Source of the DNA: Paramecium pentaurelia
Lineage: Eukaryota; Ciliophora; Oligohymenophorea; Peniculida; Parameciidae
Assembly (NCBI GenBank): GCA_905183005.1
Contig: CAJJDO010000070.1
Location: 253,828 to 317,827 of the forward strand
Direction: 5' to 3'
Length of the DNA: 64,000 nucleotides
The position numbers were made by a program, and so were the translations under genes. The notes below the pieces were generated by a model. That model made no database searches, was not told the origin of the DNA, and saw only the letters and a list, made by a program, of their open reading frames with translations. Below are positions 48,501 to 60,330 of the stretch, piece after piece; the stretch's first letter is position 1; each line of letters begins with the position of its first letter.

Positions 48501-51500
48501 AAATCCACCCAAATTGAACCATCTATTGTATATTAAAAAACAGCATCTTTCAAATAAATTGCCTCTATATCAATTCTAGGTAAATATCTCAACTGATTCA
48601 ATTTTAAACTTTTACTTTAACCAAAGTCAACTTATAAGAAACAATTAGAAGCTGCAGTTGAAATATAATAGGTTGATTATTACAAATCAAAGAATGTCTA
48701 TACTATTGAGACTGTATCAGCTAATAAATAAATATCTGATAATTTTATATATCGAGGTGGTTCTTAAAGTGCAGAATATTGATGTAAAACTGAATTTGTC
48801 AATAATTTAGGAGCTTCACAAGAAAGAGTTGTGTATGATGAACTAGTAATAGGACAATTAAATCCACAAACTTAAATAGAGCTAAAATCTGTTTAAGTAT
48901 CAAATCCAGTGCCTGTAAATGTTATTGTGGCACCACCAGCATAAGATATAATAGGATTATTTGAAGTTGGTAGAGATGCACTAATAATTAATTTCTATTT
49001 ATTAATATCATTATGATAGGCATACATATTATCTAATAATAAATTTATTGAATAAACTCCCATTGGTACATTTGTAAAAGTAGCAGTTACTTATGTATCA
49101 GATTATGCTGAAATTGTACCAATAATTTTACGACTCATATATTCCAATGTGGCTAAAACATTTGTACCAGTTAGATTACTACCAGTAAATACTAAAGTAA
49201 CATCTCCTGTAGCTATATTAAAAGCCTTTTAATTACTATCATAGATAGCACCATTTATAGATGTGATAACAGGAGAATTTTATTATGATTTAATAGATAA
49301 AGTAAATTCAACAGTATAAGGAGTAGCTGAATTATTCTCAGAAGGTAATTAAGTTAAAGTTAAAATTGCTGAAGTTCCTGATTATCTTGTCATTCTACAT
49401 TTAATTTATACACTCGATATTACTTATAATTCAGTACATATTGTTGATCCAATTTTTACATTTGGATGTTGATTAGCATTAAAACCTATACCATTTATTG
49501 TTAATATTTATCCTCCTATAGCAGCATTGTCAATTGTTGTAATACTTAATTCGATTATACTAATCCATATTTTATCAGCATAGCCATTTTCAGTTAATAT
49601 GTAAGTAGTATAATATCCTTAAGGTAGATTTGGAATTGTATAAGTAAAAGTATTATCTATTAAATTAGTTGTTACTGTTTATGTTATAGGACCTTTAAAT
49701 ACAACTGAGACAGTAGATGTTAATCCTATTCCTGATAATGTTTCTATATCACCAGGTTTATAAGTTTTTTATTAATTCAAAACTAATTCTGTTGATGTGA
49801 GCATATCTCTTCTTGAAGATTTACCAACATGTAAAATGTGATGATTACCTTTTTATTTTGATTCATTTGTCCATAAGAATCTTTTCCTTTATATTAACTT
49901 TTAATAATCAGGTTTTGAATGATCTTCTTCTGTTAATATTCTAGATCCTGTATATTAAGTAACTGATTCAGGATATGTTTCAAGTTTAGGAGTCAATTCA
50001 TTATCATATGTAAATTAACAATTATTAGTACTATCTAAACAAGTTGATTCAAGTGTTATTTATAATGTAACTATTACTAATTATGGTTCTTAAGTATAAA
50101 ATTCATTTTTAGCTGGAACTGTGCAATAAATTGTATCACTTGTAAATCTAGTTTCATCTATTTCACATATCCAATTAACAGCTCTTCCAATAAATACAAG
50201 AGTTTCTCCTTATACAAAATTTGATCCAGTAATTTTAATAATTGTACCTCCTGCTTCAGAACCTTTTGCTTAACTAATTCCATCTTCTAAAGTTACACTA
50301 TTTATTGGTATTATATATTTAAATAAATTATCATCATTATTTGCAAATGAATCACCAAAATTCTTTTTTGTTACAATAACTCTATAATTACCAGGCATTC
50401 CTCCTCTCAAATAAACTGTAATTTAAGTATCAGTAATTAATAATACTTTTGCATTATAAGATTTATTTCCAATTAATGTAACTTTAACATCCTCTTTGAT
50501 TGTTCCAAAATTAATTCCTGTAATTGTCATTTCACCTCTGAAAATTGGAGATTTTTAATTAAATTACAAACCTGTAACTTGAATCTTTAATGAATCATCA
50601 TATGTTAACATACTTGTTGCTAATTTTGAATTAAATGAAAGAGAAATACTTCCACTACCTCCATTTACTTTTTTTGGAGTCATGAAAACTAATTAAGTGT
50701 TTGATATTGATAATGGTTTAATATTTTAACCATCAATTTAAAATGTAAATTCTCTATTTAAGTTTTTAGGGAATCCAGTACCAGTAATTGTGATGGTTGT
50801 ACCTCCATCAGGAGATCCTGCATTAGGTGAAATTTACACAATATTCAAATCTATGTTTTCTACTGTTAAACTTTAATCTAATTTAGAATATCCTATATCT
50901 TTATGATGAACAATAGGCAATTATCCATCTCCTGCTTCTTTAACTATTTGTCCATCCTACTATTCTAAATTGCAAGTTAATGTGTATGGAGATGCATTAT
51001 TTGTTATTTAAATGTTATTACAATCTGCTCCTAAATATTAAATTATAAGATCATTTGAAATTATTGTTAAATCAACTCCTTCTTCTATTGTAAGAGATAA
51101 CACAGATCCAGATATTGAATAAGCTGTCACTATTGGTGTTTTTTCATCATTCAAGGTTAAGTCACAAATTGATTATTAAGCACACCCTGCCAGAATTTAT
51201 TCAGATTCAATTACAATTCCATTTTCTATTAATTAATATTAAACTTCAACTTAAACTTATGGATGTTAACTATATGTAAATAACAATTCATTAGGAATAG
51301 GTTCAAATAATAAATTATTGCTGTTTGGTAATGGTTATGTAAGTGTAATAGAGACATCACCATTACCTGATATTAATAAACTACTTGATACTCTAAAATC
51401 AGTAAGATCTTCTAAATATGATCTAAGTTTAATAAACCAAGTCCATCCATCTTAAGCTCTTCCCATTGTCCATACTAATGGTCTTTAACCTGTAAGTCTT

Positions 51501-53631
51501 TAAACATTATCAGCTATTATTGTAGTTGCTGTATTAAAATTCAAATCATAATTATTTTCTGATGTTTAGAATAAATTATCTTAACCATTTATAGTCATAC
51601 TTAATTGAAATGTACCACTGATTGGATCTAAAGGAGATTAAGTACATTCAATCTTTTATTCCACTACACCTCCTCTTAATGTTGATGATACTATTTTTGG
51701 AAGTGCTCTATAAAGTGTTCCTCCTCTATGAGAATCAAATGTAATTGTATATTTGTACCCAGCAAATGTAGTAGCAGTTTCTTCTAATTCATTTCCAGTG
51801 TTATCTAATTTTGTTATTGTTACTGTAACTAGATAATTTGCACCGCAATTCTATATTGCTGTTTTCATTGTATTTGCATTTGAATTTGGATATAATTCTA
51901 TTGTTGTATATAAATAATAAATTTCAGTCTAAGGGTAAGTCTTTGTTCCATGAGCAAATTAAAGTCTATATTTACCAATTAATAGAGTATTTCCATTTGA
52001 ATTATAAAGAGAGAACTCTATCACTTCTTTAACAGGAGTGTATGAAGTAGATATTTAATAGATGCTATTAAGGGAATTGGACTTTCTAGTTTCACTTTCA
52101 ATTTCCATTGACAAAGTTAGATGACCTTCTTAAATCCCATTAATATGATAAGCCTCTATATAATACATTTAACCTTCTTCTAAAGGAATAGATTCTGATA
52201 TTGTTTTAATTGGTGATTATGAACTCAAGTATTCATACCAATAATTTTTGTAAGGATTCCAACTACTTGATGCAACTGGACTATCAGATCTAATAGGTTT
52301 TAGTGTCTCAGATGTTTATATATAAAATTCAGCACAATTATCAGAGGAAATATAAAATTTATAATTGGCTGTAAAAGGGGCCTTTAAGAAACCTCTGAAA
52401 TATTATCCATAATTAACACCAAATATATTATGAACATCAGGTTCTGGATAGATTCCATCAAATTTAATTCTACTATCAAAGATAGTCTTATCAGTAATTA
52501 TTTATTATCTAAATGAAGGACAATTAAGATTTAAACCAGACACATCCCATCTAGTATAATGTAATCCACTTCCTTATATATATAAAGAATTTTCTGTTGC
52601 ATCCAATAACCTAGGTAAGTTTTCCAATTTGGGTATCTTTACAATTATGTTTGTGGGTGAAGATGACAAAACATTTATATTTTCAGATTGTCCAGATATT
52701 TTTACTAAATTCTCAGAAGATATTGGACTAAATCCAAGACCTACAATCTCTAATATTTATCCTTCTGGTGATATAAAATTTGTGCTGATACTTGTAATTA
52801 ATGGGATTACTCTTTTAAATTTATATTATAAAATAATTACTTTGAATCATAGGTTCTATCAGAATAGACCTTCTTTTATTTTACTCCAATTTCATTACTT
52901 TAAAATCCCCTCTATGATTTTATTGTATAACCATAATATCCAGCTTTTATCTCTGCAGAAACCTAGCAAACTACTCCATCATCCAATTAATTTATTTCCT
53001 TTGGATACATATCTTAAACTGTGAATCTATCACATCTATTAGCATCCATAAATTATCCTTCTAAATATTCTACAGCATTGCTAGATACTGTCCATTTAGC
53101 TCTCCAATAACTTAGACTTCTAGGGTAATTTGATCTTGGAACTACATAAAATAATTTTGGTGTCATATTATCAGAATAAGTAAATCTACAGGACCCACTA
53201 CTGTAAGTACAAACAGAATCTGGTTTATCCAAGACCTTTACAACTATTTTTAACCCTGATAAGTTATGGTCATTTGGATCAGGTTTTGTTGTTTTACAAT
53301 TCATGAACAATCCGTTAACACCTTTATCTGAAATAAGGCATGGATACTTTCCAATATATACTGCATTGTTGCTTGCAGTCTAATCCAAACCTTAAACCTA
53401 TTCTATTTAATGATATTTTTACTTTCATATATAATGTTGTGCCTCCCATAATTGAACCTATTGGACTTGATTTCTCTTTGCTCAATACAGTAGAAACTGA
53501 CAGAATTACAACTGCATCTGTTGTTGTGTCTCTTGATGCATCCGTCATGGCTAAATATAAATTAATTTGTAACCTTCTACTAAATTTTACATAAGCAATA
53601 GTAGTAAACTTATAATCACTCTAACAATCAT
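42142..53631 (-). CDS. fibrocystin-L/PKHD1L1-like giant type I membrane protein
   Basis: About 3,780 residues, the largest gene here. The N-terminus MIVRVIISLLLLLMQNLVE is a signal peptide from ATG 53629-53631, followed by a 23-nt intron. Many IPT/TIG immunoglobulin-like domains follow (first: SPIGSIMGGTTLYMKVQGLD...NNAVYIGKYPCLI, spanning a 25-nt intron). A PA14-like stretch lies near 52200-52000 (LEEGQMYYIEAYHINGI). Two G8 domains follow: about 47980-47700 (WSDINTWGGYEYPGDGDSVI) and about 45520-45000 (WSDPNTWIDNKVPIEGDSPI), each leading into parallel beta-helix repeats. Near the C-terminus an Asn-rich linker precedes one TM helix (VVIVVSVICSVVGISILIAG), a basic stop-transfer and a short tail to TGA 42142-42144. 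The domain order matches vertebrate PKHD1L1. Probably a surface or ciliary ectodomain protein. Other introns are not fully mapped. Confidence 0.85.
42451..42504. repeat. (ATT)18 microsatellite encoding poly-Asn
   Basis: Eighteen uninterrupted ATT units. On the minus strand these are AAT codons in the frame of the PKHD1L1-like gene, giving a poly-asparagine run inside an N/Q/S/G-rich juxtamembrane linker. Likely length-variable between strains. Confidence 0.95.
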
Positions 53632-54466
53632 TGTTTGTTATTAATTACAAGAAAATTAATAAGTCACTTAGAATATATTTGCAACACTTAAATACCCCTA
53701 AAAATATCTAAATTAAAATTTTGAAAATCATTAAAATTATATAATTATTAATATCAAAAATTTATTAGGAATAATAAAAATATATGATATTTGATTGATT
53801 TTTTACATGTCTTAATTTTAGAAAAGAATTCACCAAAAATTTTTAGGTGGTTGATTTAAAATCAATTAAACAAATTATATAATTTTAGTAAACTAAATTA
53901 TGTGTTATTTTTATTATTATAAAAAAAGATAAATGGATTAAATATTTTTAAGTTGTAAGAATAATCAAAAAGATTAAGAATAACAAACTAATATATATAT
54001 TGATCATCTATTTATTAAATATTTAAAAATATATAATTTGATTTAATCATTACATAAAATCTTTTATTATTTTTATAGAAATAAAATGAATCTAATAATT
54101 AAATCTTTACTTTGAGAATAAATTTTATATAAAGAGACAATTATTATATTAATTAAGTTAAGAATTAAAATAATATAACTAGTTTTAAAGTAAATTCCTT
54201 GATATTTAAATTATTCTATTATATAAAGATTTTTTTCATTTTATGAAATAAAAATATACATAATATATTTTTTATTCTTCATCCTGTATATATATTATGT
54301 TAGAATTTATTATTTAAAAAAATATATTATCCCTTATCATAGGAGTTAAAAAGTATCAAAATTTGTTTTAAAATATCTTAATTCAATTTCTTATATCAAA
54401 TACTTTGAATATAATTCTTCTCAATCATTTTAATTATAATTTTTAATAAAATTTAATAGAAATAGA
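53632..54466. other. divergent intergenic region
   Basis: 835 bp of highly AT-rich DNA between the PKHD1L1-like gene (minus) and the tandem kinase gene (plus). No gene, RNA or repeat is recognised. Presumably contains both promoters. Confidence 0.5.
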
Positions 54467-57400
54467 ATGTATAAACTAGTCAATAAAGTTATAGATGCTC
54501 AAACAATATAATATCCAAAGAGGTAGTTTTATATAATAAAGTAACTTGAGAATACTAATGAAAGAGGATTATATATTGCAAATGCATAAGAATGGGGAGA
54601 TAATTCTTAATAATATGCACTTAAAATACAAAAGGAGATGAGAGATGATGAGAAAACTCTTATTTCTTTTTTAATATAAGAATAAAATAATAAGAAAAGA
54701 AATGATTAAAATTAACTTTCCAATCACATAATTTAAATATATGACTATTTTGAATGTTAATAACATCACATCCTCGTTATGGAAATTAGTTAATAAAATT
54801 TATTAGATTACATTACTTAAAACAAAAATGTATCAATAAGTGAAAAAGAAAGAATTTGTTATCAAGTAAACATATTAATATTTATTTAATAGATTACTTT
54901 ACCAATACTATGGTTTCATCAAAAAAAATATATTCATCGAGACATTAAACTAGAAAATTTCATCAAAGTAGGTAATATTTTTAAATTAATTGACTTTGGC
55001 TATGTTAAGTAATCAAATCCTTCAGACTAAAAAACAAAGTAAATTGGCTCTTTGATCTATCAAGCACCAGAAATTTTAGAGAATAGCAATATGTATACAG
55101 AAAAAGTCGACATTTGGTCTTTGGCATGTGTTTATTATGAAGTATTATCAGGTTTGCCATTATTTGATGGTATTATAATGTTATCATATGAGGATAAACT
55201 TATTAGAAAATAAATACATAAATACTAGACAAAAATTATGTTCTTACTAAAATCAATTAATTGAACTCTTCCTAATAAATTAAAACTCTTTTAATTAAAA
55301 TGCTGGTTTATGAAGAATCTTAGCGACCAACAATTCAATACGTTTATAACGAATTAAACTAATACTTAAATAATACTCCAGTTAATAAAAAGGTAACTTC
55401 TAAAATTATATAATAATTTAGACTATCTAAGATGAAAATATTTGTGCATATTCTACTAAATTTCCTAATAGGAAATTTAAAATAATACAATAACTTGGAT
55501 AAGGAGGAGAAGGTAAATTATACTTATGTTAATCGATTGATTGGGGAATTAATGATAAAAATAAATTTGCATTGAAATTTTTATAAAATTCTAATCCTGA
55601 TGAAATTTCATTTATTAGAAATCTTATTACTAATGAAAATTAATACAATTAAACCTAATAAATGAAAAATATCTCTGGTTTAATCAAAATTTTTGATACT
55701 TTTTAATGGAATAAATAAGATGTTATAGTTATGGAAGTTGGATAAGATTTACTTAAATATCTAAATTAATATCAGTAATTAGAAATGTAATATAAGCTTA
55801 AGATTTTAATTTAAGTATAGTTTTTAATTTATTTTATTAGTTATCTTAGTCAATTTAATAATTACATGAGTTAAAGTAAATACATAAAGATATTAAACCT
55901 GAAAGCTTTGTTATAGTAGGAAATCAATTCAAACTTATTAATTTTGGTTTTGTGAGAAATTCTTTTGGTATAGGAAATACTATTAGTCAAGAAGCATCTC
56001 CATATCAAGCACCTGAGATTGTTTAAAATAGTCATGGTTACACTTTTTCTGTAGATATATGGTCACTAGGCTGTGTATTTTATTATGTTTTATCAAATTA
56101 ACAATTATTTAAAGGTATTCATTTTTAATTAATCATTTAGAAACTAATCACAAAAAGGTTACACAATAAATTTAATAGTTTGATTAAAAATATTTGGAGG
56201 ATCAATTAAATTAGAATGATATACCTTAAAATTTAAAGAGTCTTTTAATATAAATGATTTAATATAATCCTAAAGATAGATTAACAATTCAAGAAGTAGT
56301 AGGTAAACTAAATTAAATGTAAACAGAATACTTTAATAATGTAATTAATAATTAGAATTAAAATAAGAATTTGATATTTTATAACAATTAATAATAAAAA
56401 ATGTAAGTAAATCAATAATTTTAATAGTAAATAAACTTTGCTTAAATAAATCCTATAAATTAATAAATGTAATTTAATCCATAAATTTAATTATAAATAT
56501 AATAATAATTAAAAGATTAAGAATAAAAATAATTAGAATAAAATAATTTACTTTAATAAATGTTATCTATATTAGAAAAATAAAACTTTTAAGAATAATT
56601 AAAATATTTATAAGATCAATAAGATAAATATTAATAAAATATATCTGAATAAATTTAATTATTTTAAATTTAAATTGAAAATACATTAAATAATTAAAAA
56701 AATGAAAATAATTAATAAATTTAGATTTAAAATAATAAAAATGAAAATATTTTTAATATAATTTAATAATAAAAATAAAATATATCTGATTTAGAAATTA
56801 AAAAATTAGAATAAGACAATTTAATATCAAAATAACAATAAATTATTAATGATTTCAAAATTAAAATAGAAGTTTAAAATACATAAATAAATAAGTTTAA
56901 ATAAAATGAAATATAATAATAATAATAATCATAATAATTATAAAATGATATATAAATTAAATAATAATTAATTGAATAATAAGAAAAGAATTATAAGAAA
57001 TTATAAGAAGAGTTAATATAATTAAATTAATATATTATTTTATATAAATCTTAAGAAAATGTATTATAAATGACTATTTAATAAAATGAAAAGAGAATTT
57101 AAGAATAATAAGATTTTATTTAAAATTAAAAGATTTAATAATAATAATTTAATTAAAATATTTTAGATAAATTATAATAGATTTAAATAGATTCAAAAGA
57201 AATAAATAAATTAGACATTTAAATTAATTAAATTTATGATTAATTATAAAAATAATAAAATCAATTAGAAAATCAAATAAAAAATATTGAATAATTCAAA
57301 ATATAAATTTAAATGTAAAAAGAAACTGAAAAATAAGTATTTGAAAAAGTTTAATAAGTTAAAGATAAAGATAAATATGAATAATCTATTTCTTAATATA

Positions 57401-60330
57401 AAAAATAAATAGATGAATTAAATCAAGTAATTTAATAATAACAAGAGATTATGTTAAAATATGAATATTATTATGTTCCTCATACTAACTCTAATAATAA
57501 GATCTTAGAAAANATAATCCTAAAGATAGATTAACAATTCAAGAAGTAGTAGGTAAACTAAATTAAATGTAAACAGAATACTTTAATAATGTAATTAATA
57601 ATTAGAATTAAAATAAGAATTTGATATTTTATAACAATTAATAATAAAAAATGTAAGTAAATCAATAATTTTAATAGTAAATAAACTTTGCTTAAATAAA
57701 TCCTATAAATTAATAAATGTAATTTAATCCATAAATTTAATTATAAATATAATAATAATTAAAAGATTAAGAATAAAAATAATTAGAATAAAATAATTTA
57801 CTTTAATAAATGTTATCTATATTAGAAAAATAAAACTTTTAAGAATAATTAAAATATTTATAAGATCAATAAGATAAATATTAATAAAATATATCTGAAT
57901 AAATTTAATTATTTTAAATTTAAATTGAAAATACATTAAATAATTAAAAAAATGAAAATAATTAATAAATTTAGATTTAAAATAATAAAAATGAAAATAT
58001 TTTTAATATAATTTAATAATAAAAATAAAATATATCTGATTTAGAAATTAAAAAATTAGAATAAGACAATTTAATATCAAAATAACAATAAATTATTAAT
58101 GATTTCAAAATTAAAATAGAAGTTTAAAATACATAAATAAATAAGTTTAAATAAAATGAAATATAATAATAATAATAATCATAATAATTATAAAATGATA
58201 TATAAATTAAATAATAATTAATTGAATAATAAGAAAAGAATTATAAGAAATTATAAGAAGAGTTAATATAATTAAATTAATATATTATTTTATATAAATC
58301 TTAAGAAAATGTATTATAAATGACTATTTAATAAAATGAAAAGAGAATTTAAGAATAATAAGATTTTATTTAAAATTAAAAGATTTAATAATAATAATTT
58401 AATTAAAATATTTTAGATAAATTATAATAGATTTAAATAGATTCAAAAGAAATAAATAAATTAGACATTTAAATTAATTAAATTTATGATTAATTATAAA
58501 AATAATAAAATCAATTAGAAAATCAAATAAAAAATATTGAATAATTCAAAATATAAATTTAAATGTAAAAAGAAACTGAAAAATAAGTATTTGAAAAAGT
58601 TTAATAAGTTAAAGATAAAGATAAATATGAATAATCTATTTCTTAATATAAAAAATAAATAGATGAATTAAATCAAGTAATTTAATAATAACAAGAGATT
58701 ATGTTAAAATATGAATATTATTATGTTCCTCATACTAACTCTAATAATAAGATCTTAGAAAATATTAAAAATGATATTTTGTTTCTTATAGAAAAAGTAA
58801 AAAATAAAGAGTTTATTGCNNNNNNNNNNNNNNNNNNNNNNNNNNNNNNNNNNNNNNNNNNNNNNNNNNNNNNNNNNNNNNNNNNNNNNNNNNNNNNNNN
58901 NNNNNNNNNNNNNNNNNNNNNNNNNNNNNNNNNNNNNNNNNNNNNNNNNNNNNNNNNNNNNNNNNNNNNNNNNNNNNNNNNNNNNNNNNNNNNNNNNNNN
59001 NNNNNNNNNNNNNNNNNNNNNNNNNNNNNNNNNNNNNNNNNNNNNNNNNNNNNNNNNNNNNNNNNNNNNNNNNNNNNNNNNNNNNNNNNNNNNNNNNNNN
59101 NNNNNNNNNNNNNNNNNNNNNNNNNNNNNNNNNNNNNNNNNNNNNNNNNNNNNNNNNNNNNNNNNNNNNNNNNNNNNNNNNNNNNNNNNNNNNNNNNNNN
59201 NNNNNNNNNNNNNNNNNNNNNNNNNNNNNNNNNNNNNNNNNNNNNNNNNNNNNNNNNNNNNNNNNNNNNNNNNNNNNNNNNNNNNNNNNNNNNNNNNNNN
59301 NNNNNNNNNNNNNNNNNNNNNNNNNNNNNNNNNNNNNNNNNNNNNNNNNNNNNNNNNNNNNNNNNNNTTTAAATAAAATGAAATATAATAATAATAATAA
59401 TCATAATAATTATAAAATGATATATAAATTAAATAATAATTAATTGAATAATAAGAAAAGAATTATAAGAAATTATAAGAAGAGTTAATATAATTAAATT
59501 AATATATTATTTTATATAAATCTTAAGAAAATGTATTATAAATGACTATTTAATAAAATGAAAAGAGAATTTAAGAATAATAAGATTTTATTTAAAATTA
59601 AAAGATTTAATAATAATAATTTAATTAAAATATTTTAGATAAATTATAATAGATTTAAATAGATTCAAAAGAAATAAATAAATTAGACATTTAAATTAAT
59701 TAAATTTATGATTAATTATAAAAATAATAAAATCAATTAGAAAATCAAATAAAAAATATTGAATAATTCAAAATATAAATTTAAATGTAAAAAGAAACTG
59801 AAAAATAAGTATTTGAAAAAGTTTAATAAGTTAAAGATAAAGATAAATATGAATAATCTATTTCTTAATATAAAAAATAAATAGATGAATTAAATCAAGT
59901 AATTTAATAATAACAAGAGATTATGTTAAAATATGAATATTATTATGTTCCTCATACTAACTCTAATAATAAGATCTTAGAAAATATTAAAAATGATATT
60001 TTGTTTCTTATAGAAAAAGTAAAAAATAAAGAGTTTATTGCACATAGTTATTTAGATTCAACCATTTCCGCATTACCTTAACAAATAAAAAAAACTGTAA
60101 ATTTTTTGATTGATTTATTTATTAAAGAAATCAGTAACATGATAAATTTGGGGAATGAAGTGAGAAATTAGATTAAAAATTTAATTGATTAATCAAAATT
60201 GTACAATGTGAAAGTAGATTCTATGTTTTAGGTAGAATTAGATAACTTAAAAAATTATTATTCATTATTAGAAAATACTTAAAATTAGTTTATTTAATCT
60301 AGAAAAAGTGATATTCGAAGATTATCTTGA
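54467..60330 (+). CDS. tandem protein kinase/pseudokinase with Q/N-rich coiled-coil tail (assembly-disrupted)
   Basis: ATG 54467 (MYKLVNKVIDAQTIQYPKRQ). Kinase domain 1 has no clear Gly-loop but has YALKIQK, HRDIKLENF, DFGYVK, a Q-APE-IL motif and DIWSLACVYYEVLSG. Kinase domain 2 begins near 55470 with a good Gly-loop (QLGQGGEGKLYL) and FALKFL, but has HKDIKPESF and NFG in place of DFG; it retains APEIV and DIWSLGCVF. Introns: 54866-54892, 55170-55192, 55393-55421, 55815-55840, 56115-56140. A long coiled coil rich in Q, N, I, K and E follows from about 56300. The block 56264-57512 is then repeated and interrupted by an N gap, and the apparent true C-terminus (IAHSYLDSTISALPQQ ... RKSDIRRLS) ends at TGA 60328-60330. 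As printed, the copies do not read through in one frame. Confidence 0.7.
56264..57512 (+). repeat. 1,249-bp direct repeat, copy 1
   Basis: Encodes the end of kinase domain 2 and the Q/N-rich coiled coil. Copy 2 starts at 57514, offset 1,250, after a single ambiguous base (n) at 57513. By eye the copies look identical base for base, which is unusual for genuine duplication in coding DNA. Confidence 0.9.
57514..58819 (+). repeat. direct repeat, copy 2, runs into N gap
   Basis: Repeats 56264-57512 exactly as far as can be seen, then continues 57 bases further (to ...gagtttattgc) with sequence that also occurs in copy 3 just before position 60042. It therefore looks like the same locus assembled twice. 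Confidence 0.88.
58820..59367. other. assembly gap, 548 N
   Basis: Run of ambiguous bases between copy 2 and copy 3. Any frame crossing it is meaningless. Confidence 0.99.
59368..60041 (+). repeat. direct repeat, copy 3 (partial)
   Basis: Begins with the sequence found at 56896 in copy 1 and 58146 in copy 2, and follows them through the shared end. It then continues into unique sequence encoding the C-terminus of the kinase gene. The offset from copy 1 is 2,472, a multiple of three. Confidence 0.88.

Noticed and set aside
52629..53024. Plus-strand ORF of 131 codons
   Set aside because: Lies antisense to IPT domains of the PKHD1L1-like gene. No domain, and the opposite strand is clearly coding.
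58701..59376. Open frames across the N run
   Set aside because: Ambiguous bases were translated as X; the frames are artefacts of the assembly gap.
56264..60041. Genuine tandem duplication of the coiled-coil exon
   Set aside because: Identity between copies, the single n junction and the N gap favour an assembly fault. Kept as a finding to test.
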